Assembly: GCF_040954835.1 (NCBI RefSeq)
Contig: NC_090697.1
Location: 9,726,001-9,790,000, forward strand
Reading direction: 5' to 3'
Source: Lepisosteus oculatus
Taxonomy: Eukaryota > Chordata > Actinopteri > Semionotiformes > Lepisosteidae
DNA length: 64,000 nucleotides
Shown one piece after another: positions 24,001 through 35,500 of this stretch. Positions within the stretch are counted from its first letter, which is position 1; every line of letters starts with the position of its first letter. The translations under genes were made by a program, and so were the position numbers. The notes below the pieces were generated by a model, which worked only from the letters and a program-made list of their open reading frames with translations, was not told the DNA's origin and did not search any database.

Positions 24001-25594
24001 AAATGATGCCTCAATATCTGGGAGGCTATGTTGTCTGCTCTCTGGTTTCAAGACTGCAGTATTCTCCCCAGTATATATTGCAAGCCAGTCAATGCTTTCA
24101 GATCCTGTTTTAAAATTTCTTTATACTACTTTTCAATTACCATCACATGTCTGTTATTTTATCTTTACTGTAAAGCGTCTTTAGAAGTCATGAAAGGTGC
24201 TGTATAAAATGTTTTGAGTACTTTCTCATGCTAAAGCTTTACCGTTGAGGTAAGAATAGATATTAGCATCTATCCATCAATGACTAAGTGTAAGAACCCA
24301 ATAAAATTAAATGCAAGCAGCATTGGAGCCCGGATAGCTGTTGGTGGAGCATCAGACTTTTATGGGGTGGAGTGGTGGCTCTGTGGGTAAGGATCTGCGC
24401 CTGTGGCTAGAAGGTTGCCGGTTCAAATCCCACAGGTGGCAGAGGAATCCTGCTCCGTTGGGCTCCTGAGCAAGGCACATAACCCCAGCTGCTCCAGGGG
24501 CGCTGTACAATGGCAGACCCTGCGCTCTGACCCCAGGCTCCCTCCCTGTCTGTGTGTCTCATGGAGAGCAAGCTGGGGTATGCGAAAAGATAATTCCTAA
24601 TGCAAGAAATTGTAAGGGTTAATAAAGTGATGTTAGTTAAACATTGTGCTTAAACTTTATAATGAAAGCTGTTTTATGTGCATTTTAAATGAACCAAATA
24701 AAAATATCAATATTTTGTAACATTACAGGGGCAAACCTAGCTATTTTAATATGATTTATATCAATAAGATTATTTTGATAAATGCAGGTAAGCAGAATCA
24801 GTGCTTTTTGTGCGGTTTCTCCATCAGAAACTATCGTCATGGCACTTAACCAGTTTTATATTTATATGCTTTGAACTTTGTTCTCTTTTGCATTTGTCCA
24901 GGAAAGGAGGCTTCTTTGTGGACCTATTTGTACGCGTTTCCAACCAGGTAGCTGTGAACATGTATAAGCAACTGGGTTATAGCGTCTACAGGACAGTCAT
25001 AGAGTACTATTCTGCCAGCAATGGGGAGCCAGATGAAGATGCTTATGGTAAGCTCTCCTGTCCTAAGAAGGAAACCTAGTTTGTGTTGTTGTGAGTTGTA
25101 TTAAAAAGAACACCACAGTACACATTTTCCCTTCTCGATACTGGTTTGTACAAAATTTGCAGATTATACCAGGAAATTAACGTGCACTTCTCTAGTGTGA
25201 ATTCAATTATTTTTCTCTTTCTTGAAGAACTAAATTAAAATAACCACATCATGACTTTAGACATTTTTTTGTTTACTGTGAATATCTGTTATTTTTAGTC
25301 ATCTGAATGTCTGCTCTATGCTGCTCAGGAAACCACGCAAATCTTATTATCCAACATTTTCATTGTTTCAATAGATTTTAACCTAACCTCACATAAAGGA
25401 TCTCCATATTGCTGTACAGGGTACCAATTAATTTCAAGTGGTTATTTGACAGACATCAGCATTTTAGTTGTATGCAAGTGAACTCATGGTAACCTCATTT
25501 TCCAACAGATATGCGGAAAGCCTTGTCCAGAGACACAGAGAAGAAGTCAATTATTCCACTTCCTCATCCTGTGAGACCTGAAGATATTGAATAA
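21039..25594 (+). CDS. naa20: N-alpha-acetyltransferase 20, NatB catalytic subunit (complete)
   Basis: Catalytic subunit of NatB, which with NAA25 acetylates nascent proteins beginning Met-Asp, Met-Glu, Met-Asn or Met-Gln at the ribosome. Exons: 21039-21091, 21749-21773, 22307-22397, 23304-23439, 24902-25047, 25509-25594 (stop TAA 25592-25594). They give 178 residues, the usual vertebrate length, and differ from the human protein I recall at only a few N-terminal positions. The GNAT fold is complete: N-terminal MTTLRAF, the VTALSVAPEFRRLGLA segment holding the acetyl-CoA loop (RRLGLA as the R/Q-x-x-G-x-A motif), VNMYKQLGYSVYRTVIEYY, and the C-terminal IIPLPHPVRPEDIE. Exon 2 is only 25 bp and its donor is of U12 type (see separate entry). 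A 5S-SINE and a tRNA-SINE sit in introns 3 and 4, and a V-SINE-like element in intron 4. A likely poly(A) signal AATAAA is at 25790-25795. Convergent with crnkl1. Confidence 0.98.
21774..22306 (+). other. naa20: Probable U12-type GT-AG intron of naa20
   Basis: The donor after the 25-bp exon 2 is GTATCCTTT (21774-21782), an exact U12-type GT-AG donor. A branch-like TTTTTTAAC lies at 22287-22295, two mismatches from TTCCTTAAC, with its adenosine 12 nt before the AG end at 22306. The region before the AG lacks a strong polypyrimidine tract next to the site, as expected for U12 introns. Splicing here gives LDPLTET-YGIPFYLQYL, the conserved naa20 sequence, so the intron borders are secure; the U12 class is strongly suggested. 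Confidence 0.85.
22575..23166 (+). repeat. 5S-SINE (Deu-type), full length
   Basis: Head CTGAAGCTCAGCAGGTGTGA then GCCTGGTCAGTACCTGGATG and GGAGACCTCCTGGGAA, matching the internal promoter half of 5S rRNA. Core GCCGTCGCATCATCCAGGTG at 23016-23035, tail GTAAAGCGCTTTGAGTGG, then ATT repeats to 23166. In naa20 intron 3, sense orientation. Confidence 0.92.
23464..23775 (+). repeat. tRNA-SINE, full length
   Basis: Head GGGCAGCACGGTGGTGCAGT, A/B-box with GGGTTCGATTCCAGA (intact B-box), body GTTTCCTCCCTCAAACC, middle with CTTGTGCCCATTGCTTGCC and an end lacking the ATGG repeats. Lies 25 bp after the exon 4 donor of naa20. Confidence 0.82.
24363..24640 (+). repeat. V-SINE-like tRNA SINE
   Basis: tRNA-like head with B-box CCGGTTCAAATCCCA (24418-24432), the GAGCAAGGCACATAACCCCA core, CCTGCGCTCTGACCCCAGGC, and the end CCTAATGCAAGAAATTGTAA. 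Matches the minus-strand copy at 13145-13380. In naa20 intron 4. Confidence 0.78.
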
Positions 25595-26504
25595 CTATAG
25601 GCTGTGGTTCTTCAGCAGTTGAGTCCCCTTTACGATTACAGTTGCTTTCTGCAAATTATGGTGAAGAGTTTTGAGCACGAACAGCACAAAACTGCCTTTA
25701 AAATTGTTGGTTTTGCCAATTTGGAATCTAAATCGTTCCTTTTGTCAGGATAATTTTCAAGTTGCCTCAACACAATTACCCGTAGTGCTAATAAAAATCA
25801 ATGCAAACTCCAAGCATTGAACCCATTTAAATCTCTCTAGATTTAATTTTTAAATATCACACAAAGGTGTTTTTTCTAACTCTAGATCCTCTTAAGATAA
25901 CCAGTGATAAAGATTAAAGGTTCGGCACCTTAGTCATCCTTTCTTGACATTTTTGGTCTTAATGATGAAGACCATATCTTTTGTGTGAGGCTTATTTCTC
26001 AGTAAAAAACATTAGATCCCAAACTTGTTGAAATGAAAATAGTATAGACTCAGGCAAAAGATGTTTTTAGAGGCTTAAAGACGAGTCTAATGAGTTCTCT
26101 ATATTTGAAACATGACTGCTTGAGAACCACAGCTTTTCTGTAAAATATTTTTTTTTAATTTAAAGTTTGAAATATGCATTTCCCTGTAGCAATGTAAATC
26201 AAGTAGAATTAAACAGATATTAAAGTCAAGATAATAAAGGATATATATGATGCCCATTTCATTTTGCACCATATTATAAACTATTAGTTCTCTTTCATAA
26301 AACAGGACTGTGGATATTATATTCAATCTATAATAAATGGGACACTGTACAATAAATACAAAATCATGTTTATTCCTGTAAAAAAAAATGTTTTCGGGAA
26401 CTGAGAGATACAAATTCCATTCTGTTAGAAGATAGTGGAGTTGGGGAGAATGGTGATCAAGAGTCTTGTGAGAAAACATGTTCTGAAAGTGTGTGAAGGA
26501 CAGG
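25595..26504. other. Convergent 3' UTR region of naa20 and crnkl1
   Basis: About 910 bp between the two stop codons. The naa20 side has AATAAA at 25790-25795. The crnkl1 side (minus strand) has AATAAA at plus 26369-26374, about 130 bp past its stop. The rest is AT-rich unique-looking sequence with no further ORF of note. Confidence 0.7.
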
Positions 26505-29500
26505 TTAGGATTTATTGCTGTCCTCATCCTTATCCTTATCTTCATCATTATCCTGCCTGTCATTATCACCATCATCCTTGTCATCACCAGCCGTAACAGC
26601 CGCTGGGTCCTCCTGTTCCTGCTGCTCCTGCGAGTCTTCCTGACTGTCCTCTTCCTCCTCCTGTTGCTGCTGTTTCTTCCACATTTTCGCCATGGCAAGC
26701 AGCTTGAGGTTGGGCTGGTTGGCAGAATCCTCTGGAAAGATATAGTCATAGTACTCTTCCCAGCCGGCGTCTGACTAAGGGACAGGGAAAATACAGATCA
26801 GTACGAAAACCAGAAAAGTAAAAGGCAGAATCCTTCCACAGGTGTAGTAAAATGACTTACCCGCTTGTGAAGTTAAAAATCCAATTCATCCAATTCTGCA
26901 GTTTCACAAAACAGTAACTATTCTGAACCTTGTAAGGACTGCTCAAATCCCATTAGTAACAATAAAGAAGCCATACAGCCTATTGTAGTTTGTAAATGTT
27001 CTGTCTAAACATTCCCAAATTAAAATAATACTCTTAAATTGCTACATATCCCATCTAAATATTTATCCATTTTGGTTTTCCTCAAAACTTGCAACACTGC
27101 TACAGCTAAACCCTGTTGGTGTTTAACATGGTTTATGTCCCTTAAAGAATTTGGAATAGCCAATCTAGAAGAAAACCGACTCATATTTGAACAAGTTCCA
27201 ACAAAATGCACCCAACCCAGTGAAAGGAGACACTTCTTTACTCAACAAGTTGCAGGTGTATGGATTGAGCTCCCCTCCTACATTGTTGGCTTCTTTTAAG
27301 AGGCGGCTGGATAAGATCTTGGGATCAATTAATAACTACTAAGCAGGCTGAATGACCTCCTGTAACTTTTTTTGGTTCTTATGTAAATATAACAATTTAT
27401 CATTACGCAATTTAATGGTTACAAACTTGGCACATTCCTTTCCATTACAGTACAGGTACAGGAGGCAACACAGTTAAAATTCTAGGTGTTGCCATTGTTC
27501 CTGAGTGGTGGTTCTGTACCACCAGGCCCTAACATTTATATTATATTGTGAACTTCACTAATTTTAAAGCCTACCTCTTCTAATTGTAGCAATTAGGCTG
27601 CATAACACATCTTTATAATTGTTTTAAACAGGATAAAACACATTTCAGATAATTACACGTATGAACAAATGTAATTATTTTTATAGTTTATAGTGAAAGA
27701 AGACCGTCCATGAAGTCTAGTTACTGCAACTGTTTGCTGTAGTTGTTTTTCTTCTGTAAACCTCTTCACACCAAATTATACTTTTTAAAAATAAAGAGAA
27801 CAGGTATAAAGGTCTTACGCCATCCTCTGCTTGCAGCTTTCTCCTCTTCTTGACTTTCTCGGGGAGAAGCCTGTGCACTCTGCTCCGTGTGCTGTCGGTG
27901 CCGAATTCGGCCTCAAAGTCCCTCCAGGACTCCAGTAACATGAGTCTTTCCTCTTTCTCCTCACAGTTGCGCAGGGCTTTGTTGGCCTCCTCGTAAATCT
28001 GTCTGCACTTGATCAGGCGATCCTCACTCTCGACAGACAGCTCAAACTGGGCGTAACTGATCCAAACCTACACAATACAGCGGGGTATAGTTTTGACGAG
28101 AAACACGGAATTAACAAGGCTGTCCAATTTTCCACGCAACGGAAAAAATTAAAAATTATTCTGATAAAAAAATGATGTAGTCCATGGGTTATCCTGAAGG
28201 TGAGATTATTTGGTATTGGATGGAGAAGCCATTTTTACAATGCTCTCAGAAAACCTTCTCTGCTCTCAGTTTATAATAATGCATGAGATAATCTATTAAA
28301 AATGGATATGTCAAGTTGTGGAGCTCCTTAAACCACCCATTATTGAAAAGCTGCGTTTCCTATAAAGGTGGCAGCAAGGCAGAGCTAGATGCAATGGGAC
28401 CAAGATGGCATTTAAAACACACCAGTCCAATGAAGGTCCACGAAGAGAAGGACAACCTAGAATACCCAATCAAGCCTGATCAGCACATTTCTGAAAGGTG
28501 GAAGGAAACAAACACTTGCCAATAACCTAGGTGAGCACAAGGAGTGCATGCAAACTACACTGATACCTAGGGCCATAATCAAACCCAGGACCCTAGAGAT
28601 GCTATGCTACTGTGTCACCTCCAAGCAGTGTACCATTTCACAATTTACATCTGATGGTAGAAAAATTTACCTTAACATGCTGAGTGCGCTGTAGTAACCT
28701 CCTGTACAGGTCTCTCGTCTTTCCATATTCCTCTTGTTCAATTTCAAAGTCAATGTACGATTTCCAAAGCACCTGAAATTGAATTATTTCATAATTAAGA
28801 CAGTGAAGCTATTAACTGCACTTTTAGAGCACAGCATATAGAAGTCACAGAAAATATGTCCAATCAGTTAAGCTGCAGCTCACATTTCCAAAACAGCACT
28901 TATCACTGATGTCATAAGAACATAAGACAGGCTGCAGATGAAGATGAAGAGGCCACTCAGCTTTTGTAGCCCATCTAGTAGTTAGTAGTTCATTGAAACA
29001 GAATCTCCATCCAGCCATTCCTTGAAAGAAACCAAGGTATCAGGGAGGTTATGCTACACTCCCACAAGCCTTTGGTTAAAGAAGTGCTCATTTTTCTCGG
29101 GTTTAAATGTACTTCCAAGTACAGTGCCTTTAGAAAGTCTATGCACCGCTTACAGTTTGTGGCCTAATGGTCTGAAAACAAGACACATCAAATCACAATT
29201 TATTTTACCTTTATTAACATATTGAAAAGTACTTACCAATGAAAACCTAGGAATATGGCTTGGATAATAAATTTGTAGACTTTATATAGGCACCGTGATT
29301 TCCACTTGTGCTCTCTGGTTTTCATTTCACTGTTGAATGCACGAACGACAGTACTTAAAGAATATAATTTTGAAACCAGAGGTCCGGGGGCTGGAACACA
29401 CACCATTTTTACACAATATTCCAATGTGTTACTTCGGCACAAAAGCAAACATTACCTCTGGCATATCCAGTCTGGGCTGTCCTATAGCGAGTTCAAAGAT

Positions 29501-32500
29501 TGCACGAGCTCTGTCTACATCTCCCAAGATAGTCTCGAGCTCGGCAAATTTGATCCACGTCGTACAGTTCTCTGGGGAAAATTCCAGATACTTCTCATAG
29601 AGTTTTCGGCAACGATCAAACTCTCGAAGCTGTAGTTCCAGCTCAATATAGCCCTTAAATAGTTTGTTCTTTGGGCATTTACCTATGCCTGTGCCCTAAA
29701 GAGAAATGGAGGAAAAAAAACAATGCAGTGAATAACTATTGTGCAACACGTGAAGGTTTATACATGGTTCGTTTCAACAATTTAGATTATTCTAAAAGTT
29801 TTAGATATTTTAAGGCAGATTTTTAAATATTTAGGACTGAACCTTCATCCTTTGTTAATGACCCAACAGAAAACAATAAAATGACTACTTCAACATCCTC
29901 ACTGAACAAAATGTTCCAAAACAAATGTTTTCTAGAATTTGCCATTGTTTGTAAAGATCAGTATGGGCAAAAGTGACCCGAAATTTTGTAAAATACAACT
30001 TTTACATCAGTCTCCTTACCAGAGCCCTCCTAGCAAAAGGAAGATTCTTCTGTCTTATTTCAAACTGGGCACATAATAACCAGATTTTGGCAAATGTGAA
30101 CTGGAAAAAAAAGAAGCAAAACATTCAATAGGTCAGTAGGCTAATGAAACATTTCAGGACTCTGTACACAAAGTAAAATACTAAGATCCTAGTCTTAAAT
30201 GCATTGTATATAAAGTGACAGTGGTTGTGTATTCACTGTGTCTGTACAGTATTTGTATTATGAATTACGATGGAACCTGAACAACAACAATAATAATATC
30301 TGAAATCAACAGGACAAATAGACTCAAAAGGATTTATAAATGTTGGTGTATGTGTTCACTAAAAACACTTTACAGAAAAATACCTTTTTGTGTGGAATGA
30401 GTTCAAGACATGCCTGGTACACTTGTCTTGTTCTTTCTGGGTCCTGCGGATAGGATGAAAATTCAGTGAAGTTAAAACACTTAACAGAAATGTTTAACTC
30501 AAGTATCAAAATTATCATGAGAAAAAACATTTTTCTTAAAGTTGCCATTCAATATAATATCATTTAGTTTCCCTGCACACATGCAAAACACAGTAAACAT
30601 TTAACCAGATTACTCAACTGAAAACAAATTCATATTTACAATACCATCTGGGCAGAAGCCATTATATTATATAGCAAGGCATTATACGTTTGCAACCTTA
30701 GTGATGTCTCTCGCTCAAGGGAATTCAAACCCATTCGCCTTCCAGTAACAAGTCTAGAGCCTTAACCACCACTCCAAATAGCTGTTTTGTAATAAAATTC
30801 CCAATGGAAGCATCATCACCCTGTTAATTAGATATCGTTATCATACGTCAGGCATTGTACTTTAAGAAATAACAGCATATTCTTCTCCCTCAATTAGTGC
30901 ACCTTTTAAAAAAAATGTCTTCCAGCCTAACCCACAGTACACATCAGATCTATCAAATAGTGTCATGATTCCATCCTACAGTGCAATTTCTGCTATGGCC
31001 AAAGACTGTTCTTCTGCAAGCACACACCTATTTCTAACTTTCTAAATATCTGGTACAATTTAAACTTCGACAAAGTACCACTTTCTTCCATGTGCTACGC
31101 TTGTTAACTAACACATTTCTGATCCTTTACATTTATGTAAAACAATTCTCTACTGCAGTACCCTATTTAACCCTGATTATTTGAATGATTAATCTTTCTC
31201 TCTATTTTCTCCAGCCTGAAAACCTCATTCATGTTGTAAAAATGACACTTTCCCTTTGCCTCCTCCTTAGCTTGCAGCTTTTTCTCTCTGCACTTGCCTT
31301 TTCCTCTCTGTTCTCCTGCAGAACAGAAATCAACTGCAAGTCACAAAGCTAAGCTACTTTGTGGTTTTAACATTAATTGCATAACCTGTGTTTTCACATA
31401 TAGGAAACAGAGTCATTTAACATCTCAACCAAAAATCTTAAAGCACTAACCTTGACCTCCAATTCTTCGTACAAGGCATAGTTAATCCAGAGGTAAATGT
31501 ATCTTCTCCAGTGCCTTTTTTCCGGGATGGGGGGGATGTTGGCAATGGCTCTTTCATACACCTCTCGAACCGTGTCAGCGTCTGCGTCACTCTCCACCAG
31601 TCGGAGGTAATCAAACCAGGCATCGTAGTTATGAGGGTTTGCCTGCAAAAAAAGAACAAATTAACTGTAAAGACCTAGAAGAACAAATGAAATCAAACAG
31701 GTGGGAAAGGAATGGGTAAAAACGAAATACTGCGTAAAAAACTGAGTAAAACAGCCGATTTAGTCGAGTTATCCTTAGCTTCATCATTAAGCTTGCTCAC
31801 CTTGACTTCCTCCTCATACTGGAAACGTCTTTTGCTGACGATGACATCTTCGATTCCCCTCCTATCTCCAAACTTCTTCTCGAAAACAGTGTAGTTTTTG
31901 AACAGCTCCTGGGCTTGCTGCTTAGGAATCCTATCCAGGGCATACTTGTAGATCACCCGCACTCGCTCAAACTGTAGAAACCCAAGCAGGAAAACCACCA
32001 TGAGAAGAAAGTACCTCACGAGCTGCAGAAGCACAAAAATAAAGTCGTAAGGTCAATTACGGCAGTAGATTTTCTCAAGCTAGCAATCGGTCACCTCTTT
32101 CTGTTTCTCCTCAAACTTTGCAAAAGCCACGTAGAGATGCTCATCGACGTGTTCCTCCCCAAAGAATTCCACGGCTCTCTCAAACACCTTCCTGGAATGG
32201 CCAATGTAGCCATGCTTCTCTTCGAAGCGGGCGTACTTGATCCAGTTCTTCACTTCAGGGTGGACAATTACAAGTACACTGGGGTTAAGGAACATAACTG
32301 CAGGGACAGGCTCCTGAAAATCCTCCCTCCTCAACAAAGTCTCGTTCTAATAAACTGCTTCCTTTACTGGAAAGATGCTACTTCCTGCAGGTCTGTACTT
32401 ACAGAAATATTCAAGAAAAAAAATAACCTATACTTCAAAGTTATTTGTAGTAAGACAACTAAATTAGAATACTTATTATTTTACTTAAAAGTAACTGTTA

Positions 32501-35500
32501 TACAACATAATAACTGCATTGACATAGGGCTTTTGAATACTCTTGAATGATTTTTATTCTATATCCTTGGCAAATGAAACTCAAGTAATTGTAGACAATA
32601 ATTATGTGTATGCAATCAAGAAAGCAAAATTTCAGCTACATAAAGACACAGCTATACCAAAGTACAGCATGTTGTACACCAGAGGTATCCAAAACATGGG
32701 CTGGACGGTGTGATGAGTCATGAATTGGCCTACATTTTTCATAAACAACATGATAATGTTGATAAAGTGGAAGGGACGAGGCCAACAACTAACTCTATCC
32801 AACTGGGGGGAGTGGCTGAAAATGCCTGAACACTACTACCCTTTAACTACAAAGCACAATTCTGCACACGGATGATGAGAAAAATGGATAATGACCATTA
32901 TAGTCTTAAAGTCTAGTCCTACGTCAGACAAAAAAAGTCAACACTACACCCCAAAAACAAGTAGGAAACAAGCTTTGGAAAGGATATATGTCTCGTAAAT
33001 GAAGCGTGCCTTGTCCACTTCTTTGTAGCGCAGTTCAAAGTTAATGTAGGAATGCCAGGCTTGCTCATCAGGTTCCCACTCCATCCACCGTTCAAACACC
33101 TGCCGACAGCCGGCTACGTTTCCCAACATCTCCTCCATGTAGGTGTATTTGTACCTATCCAGAGGAAACCAGAGTCGATGCCCATGAGCGGTCAACGCCC
33201 AGCTCAGTCAAGTATGAGAACACAGCGTTCTAACTAGAGCAGAGAAACTATGGATAAAACATGATATCATTTAACAGTTTAATGTCTCACTGCTGAACTA
33301 TCCTTCCTGTAGCTGAGCTTGAAAGGCAAAACCTAAATTAAGATCTCTTCAAAGATTAGCTAAACAGAATTTGCGTGTACCCTGACGATTGACTTATATT
33401 ATTTCATACAGTACTAAAATACAGTCCGACAAAAGAAAAGGAAAAGCAGCGAAACCCTACGTTCTTCACGTACGCTTCTGCACCCTGCACTACTGAGCCC
33501 GTACCAGAACTGGTTGACCCGCGGGAGGATGGTGATGGCTCGGTCCCAGATGTTGCGGGCATGGTTCACCTGCCGGTTTTTCATCTCCATCTCGGCATAC
33601 TTCAGCCACAGCGCGATGTTCCTGTGGTCCACATCTAGGGCACGCTCGTAAATGGAGCGGGCTCTAGAGAAGAAGGAAAAACACACACATAAAAAGAGCA
33701 TGAGGAGACCATTCTTTTGAGCATCATGTCACGCCGTTACCCTTGATGATGACGGGCGTGCAGCGTTATAACTCTTTTTTAAAAAAGAGTTGGCTGCAAC
33801 TGTCATTATTTATTATAATAAATACTCAACATCTGCAGTCAGAAAGCTTATTTCTGGTTTTCTATTAGACTAGAGTAGGAGTTTCCAACTTGGATCCTGA
33901 AGGGCTGAATTCCTGCAGGTTTTATGCCTTAAATCAGTAGCACTTGGAGAACAGGGAGTCTCTTGCACTGTTCCAATTAAGCCTTTAATTAGTTCAGTTA
34001 GATCATTAATGATCCTGCAGGCCTCCGTAATAATAATTCTTTACACTTACATAGCACTTTTCTGGACACTCCACACAAAGCACTCGACAGCTAATGTGGA
34101 CTCCCATCCAGCCCCACCTGGATGATGCAATGGCAACCATATTGCCCCAGTACACTCACCACACACCAGATATCAGTGGGGAGGAGAACAGAGCAATGAA
34201 GCCAGTTCATAGATAGGGATTATTACGAGGCCATGATTGGGAAATTTGGCCAGGGCACTGGGATAACACTCAACTCTTTTCGAGAAGCACCCGGGGTTTT
34301 TTAAATGACCACAGAGAGTCAGGACCTTGGTTTTGTGTCTCATCAGAAGGACAGACCCTTTTTACAGTATATTGTCCCCGTCACTATACTGGGGCATTAG
34401 GACACACATAGGACACACATAGACCACAGGGTGAGTGCCCCCTGCTGGCCCCACTAACACCTCTTCCAGCAGCAACCTTAGTTTTTCCCAGGAGGTCTCC
34501 CATCCAGGTACTGACCAGGCTCACACCTGCTGAGCTTCAGTGGGCTGCCAGTTGTGAGTTGCAGGGTGATATGGCTGTGGGCTAAATGTACTGCGCACAT
34601 TGTGTGGCATGGCCTATTTTACTGTACACCTTCAGAAAGAACAGCACAAACAAGAATCCCAATGTATATATACACATGACAAAATAAACTCTCTCTTTTC
34701 TAAAAGCATTTCATTAAATCTGTGGCTTTCCAAGTTATTTGGCCCTATTGTAATCACAATTCAGAATCTGGGTGGACAGGTATTTTTTATAATATTCTCT
34801 CCTCTTACATTTCATCTAGAACATTAAGAAATAAATATTACCTCTGAACTTCCTTCAGGCTCTCCTCCCATTGTGCATACTTTATCCAGTTACTGATGAC
34901 AGTGCGATTTTTTCGGATGTTGTCTTCAAATCCCTTTGAATAGACAAAAACAAAGTATCACGGAGAAAGCTCAGATGAGTGTACTTTCATCATATGCACT
35001 TTTGTGCTTTTTAAACTCACACGATTATTGTTCAACTGAGCAACCTGAATTTTATACAGTTGAATACAAATATTAAAAAAAACATTAAACAGAAGGGTGT
35101 AAAAATATTTAATTCTCCCCTTTTCAAGTTCATATTACTTCAAATGGTTGGGCCATCTGAGAGCAGTACAGCTACGATGGTTTTAATGATCATCATGGTT
35201 GCAAAAGTCAGGCAACTTCTTACAATCACCAATAACTAGAAATAATAATAATAATAATAATAGCGCACAGTTATATAGCGCTTTACTGGACTCTCCACTT
35301 TACAGGTAATGGGGACTCCCCTCCACCACCACCAATGTGATAGAAATACATGATAGACTAGAAATATAAGATAGAAGAACTGTAGGAAATAAAGGAACTG
35401 GTGTAAAATATTATATTGCAGATTCCAATATCTAAAAGTGATGATAATTTGATTTAACAGTAAAAACACAATATCAACAACAGCACAAACTTGTAAAGTT

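Noticed and set aside
24403-24600. Possible tRNA gene (intact B-box at 24418)
   Set aside because: No full cloverleaf or acceptor stem; it continues into a V-SINE core and has a second copy at 13145.
26099-26749. 216-aa minus-strand ORF, the longest in the window
   Set aside because: It is the wrong frame of the crnkl1 terminal exon running into its 3' UTR; the real frame is the acidic tail ending at 26505.
26493-26774. 93-aa plus-strand ORF with a leucine/isoleucine-rich, membrane-like look
   Set aside because: Antisense of the acidic Glu/Asp repeat codons of crnkl1, which produce hydrophobic residues on the other strand.
32137-32550. 137-aa plus-strand ORF
   Set aside because: Antisense of a crnkl1 exon extending into its intron.
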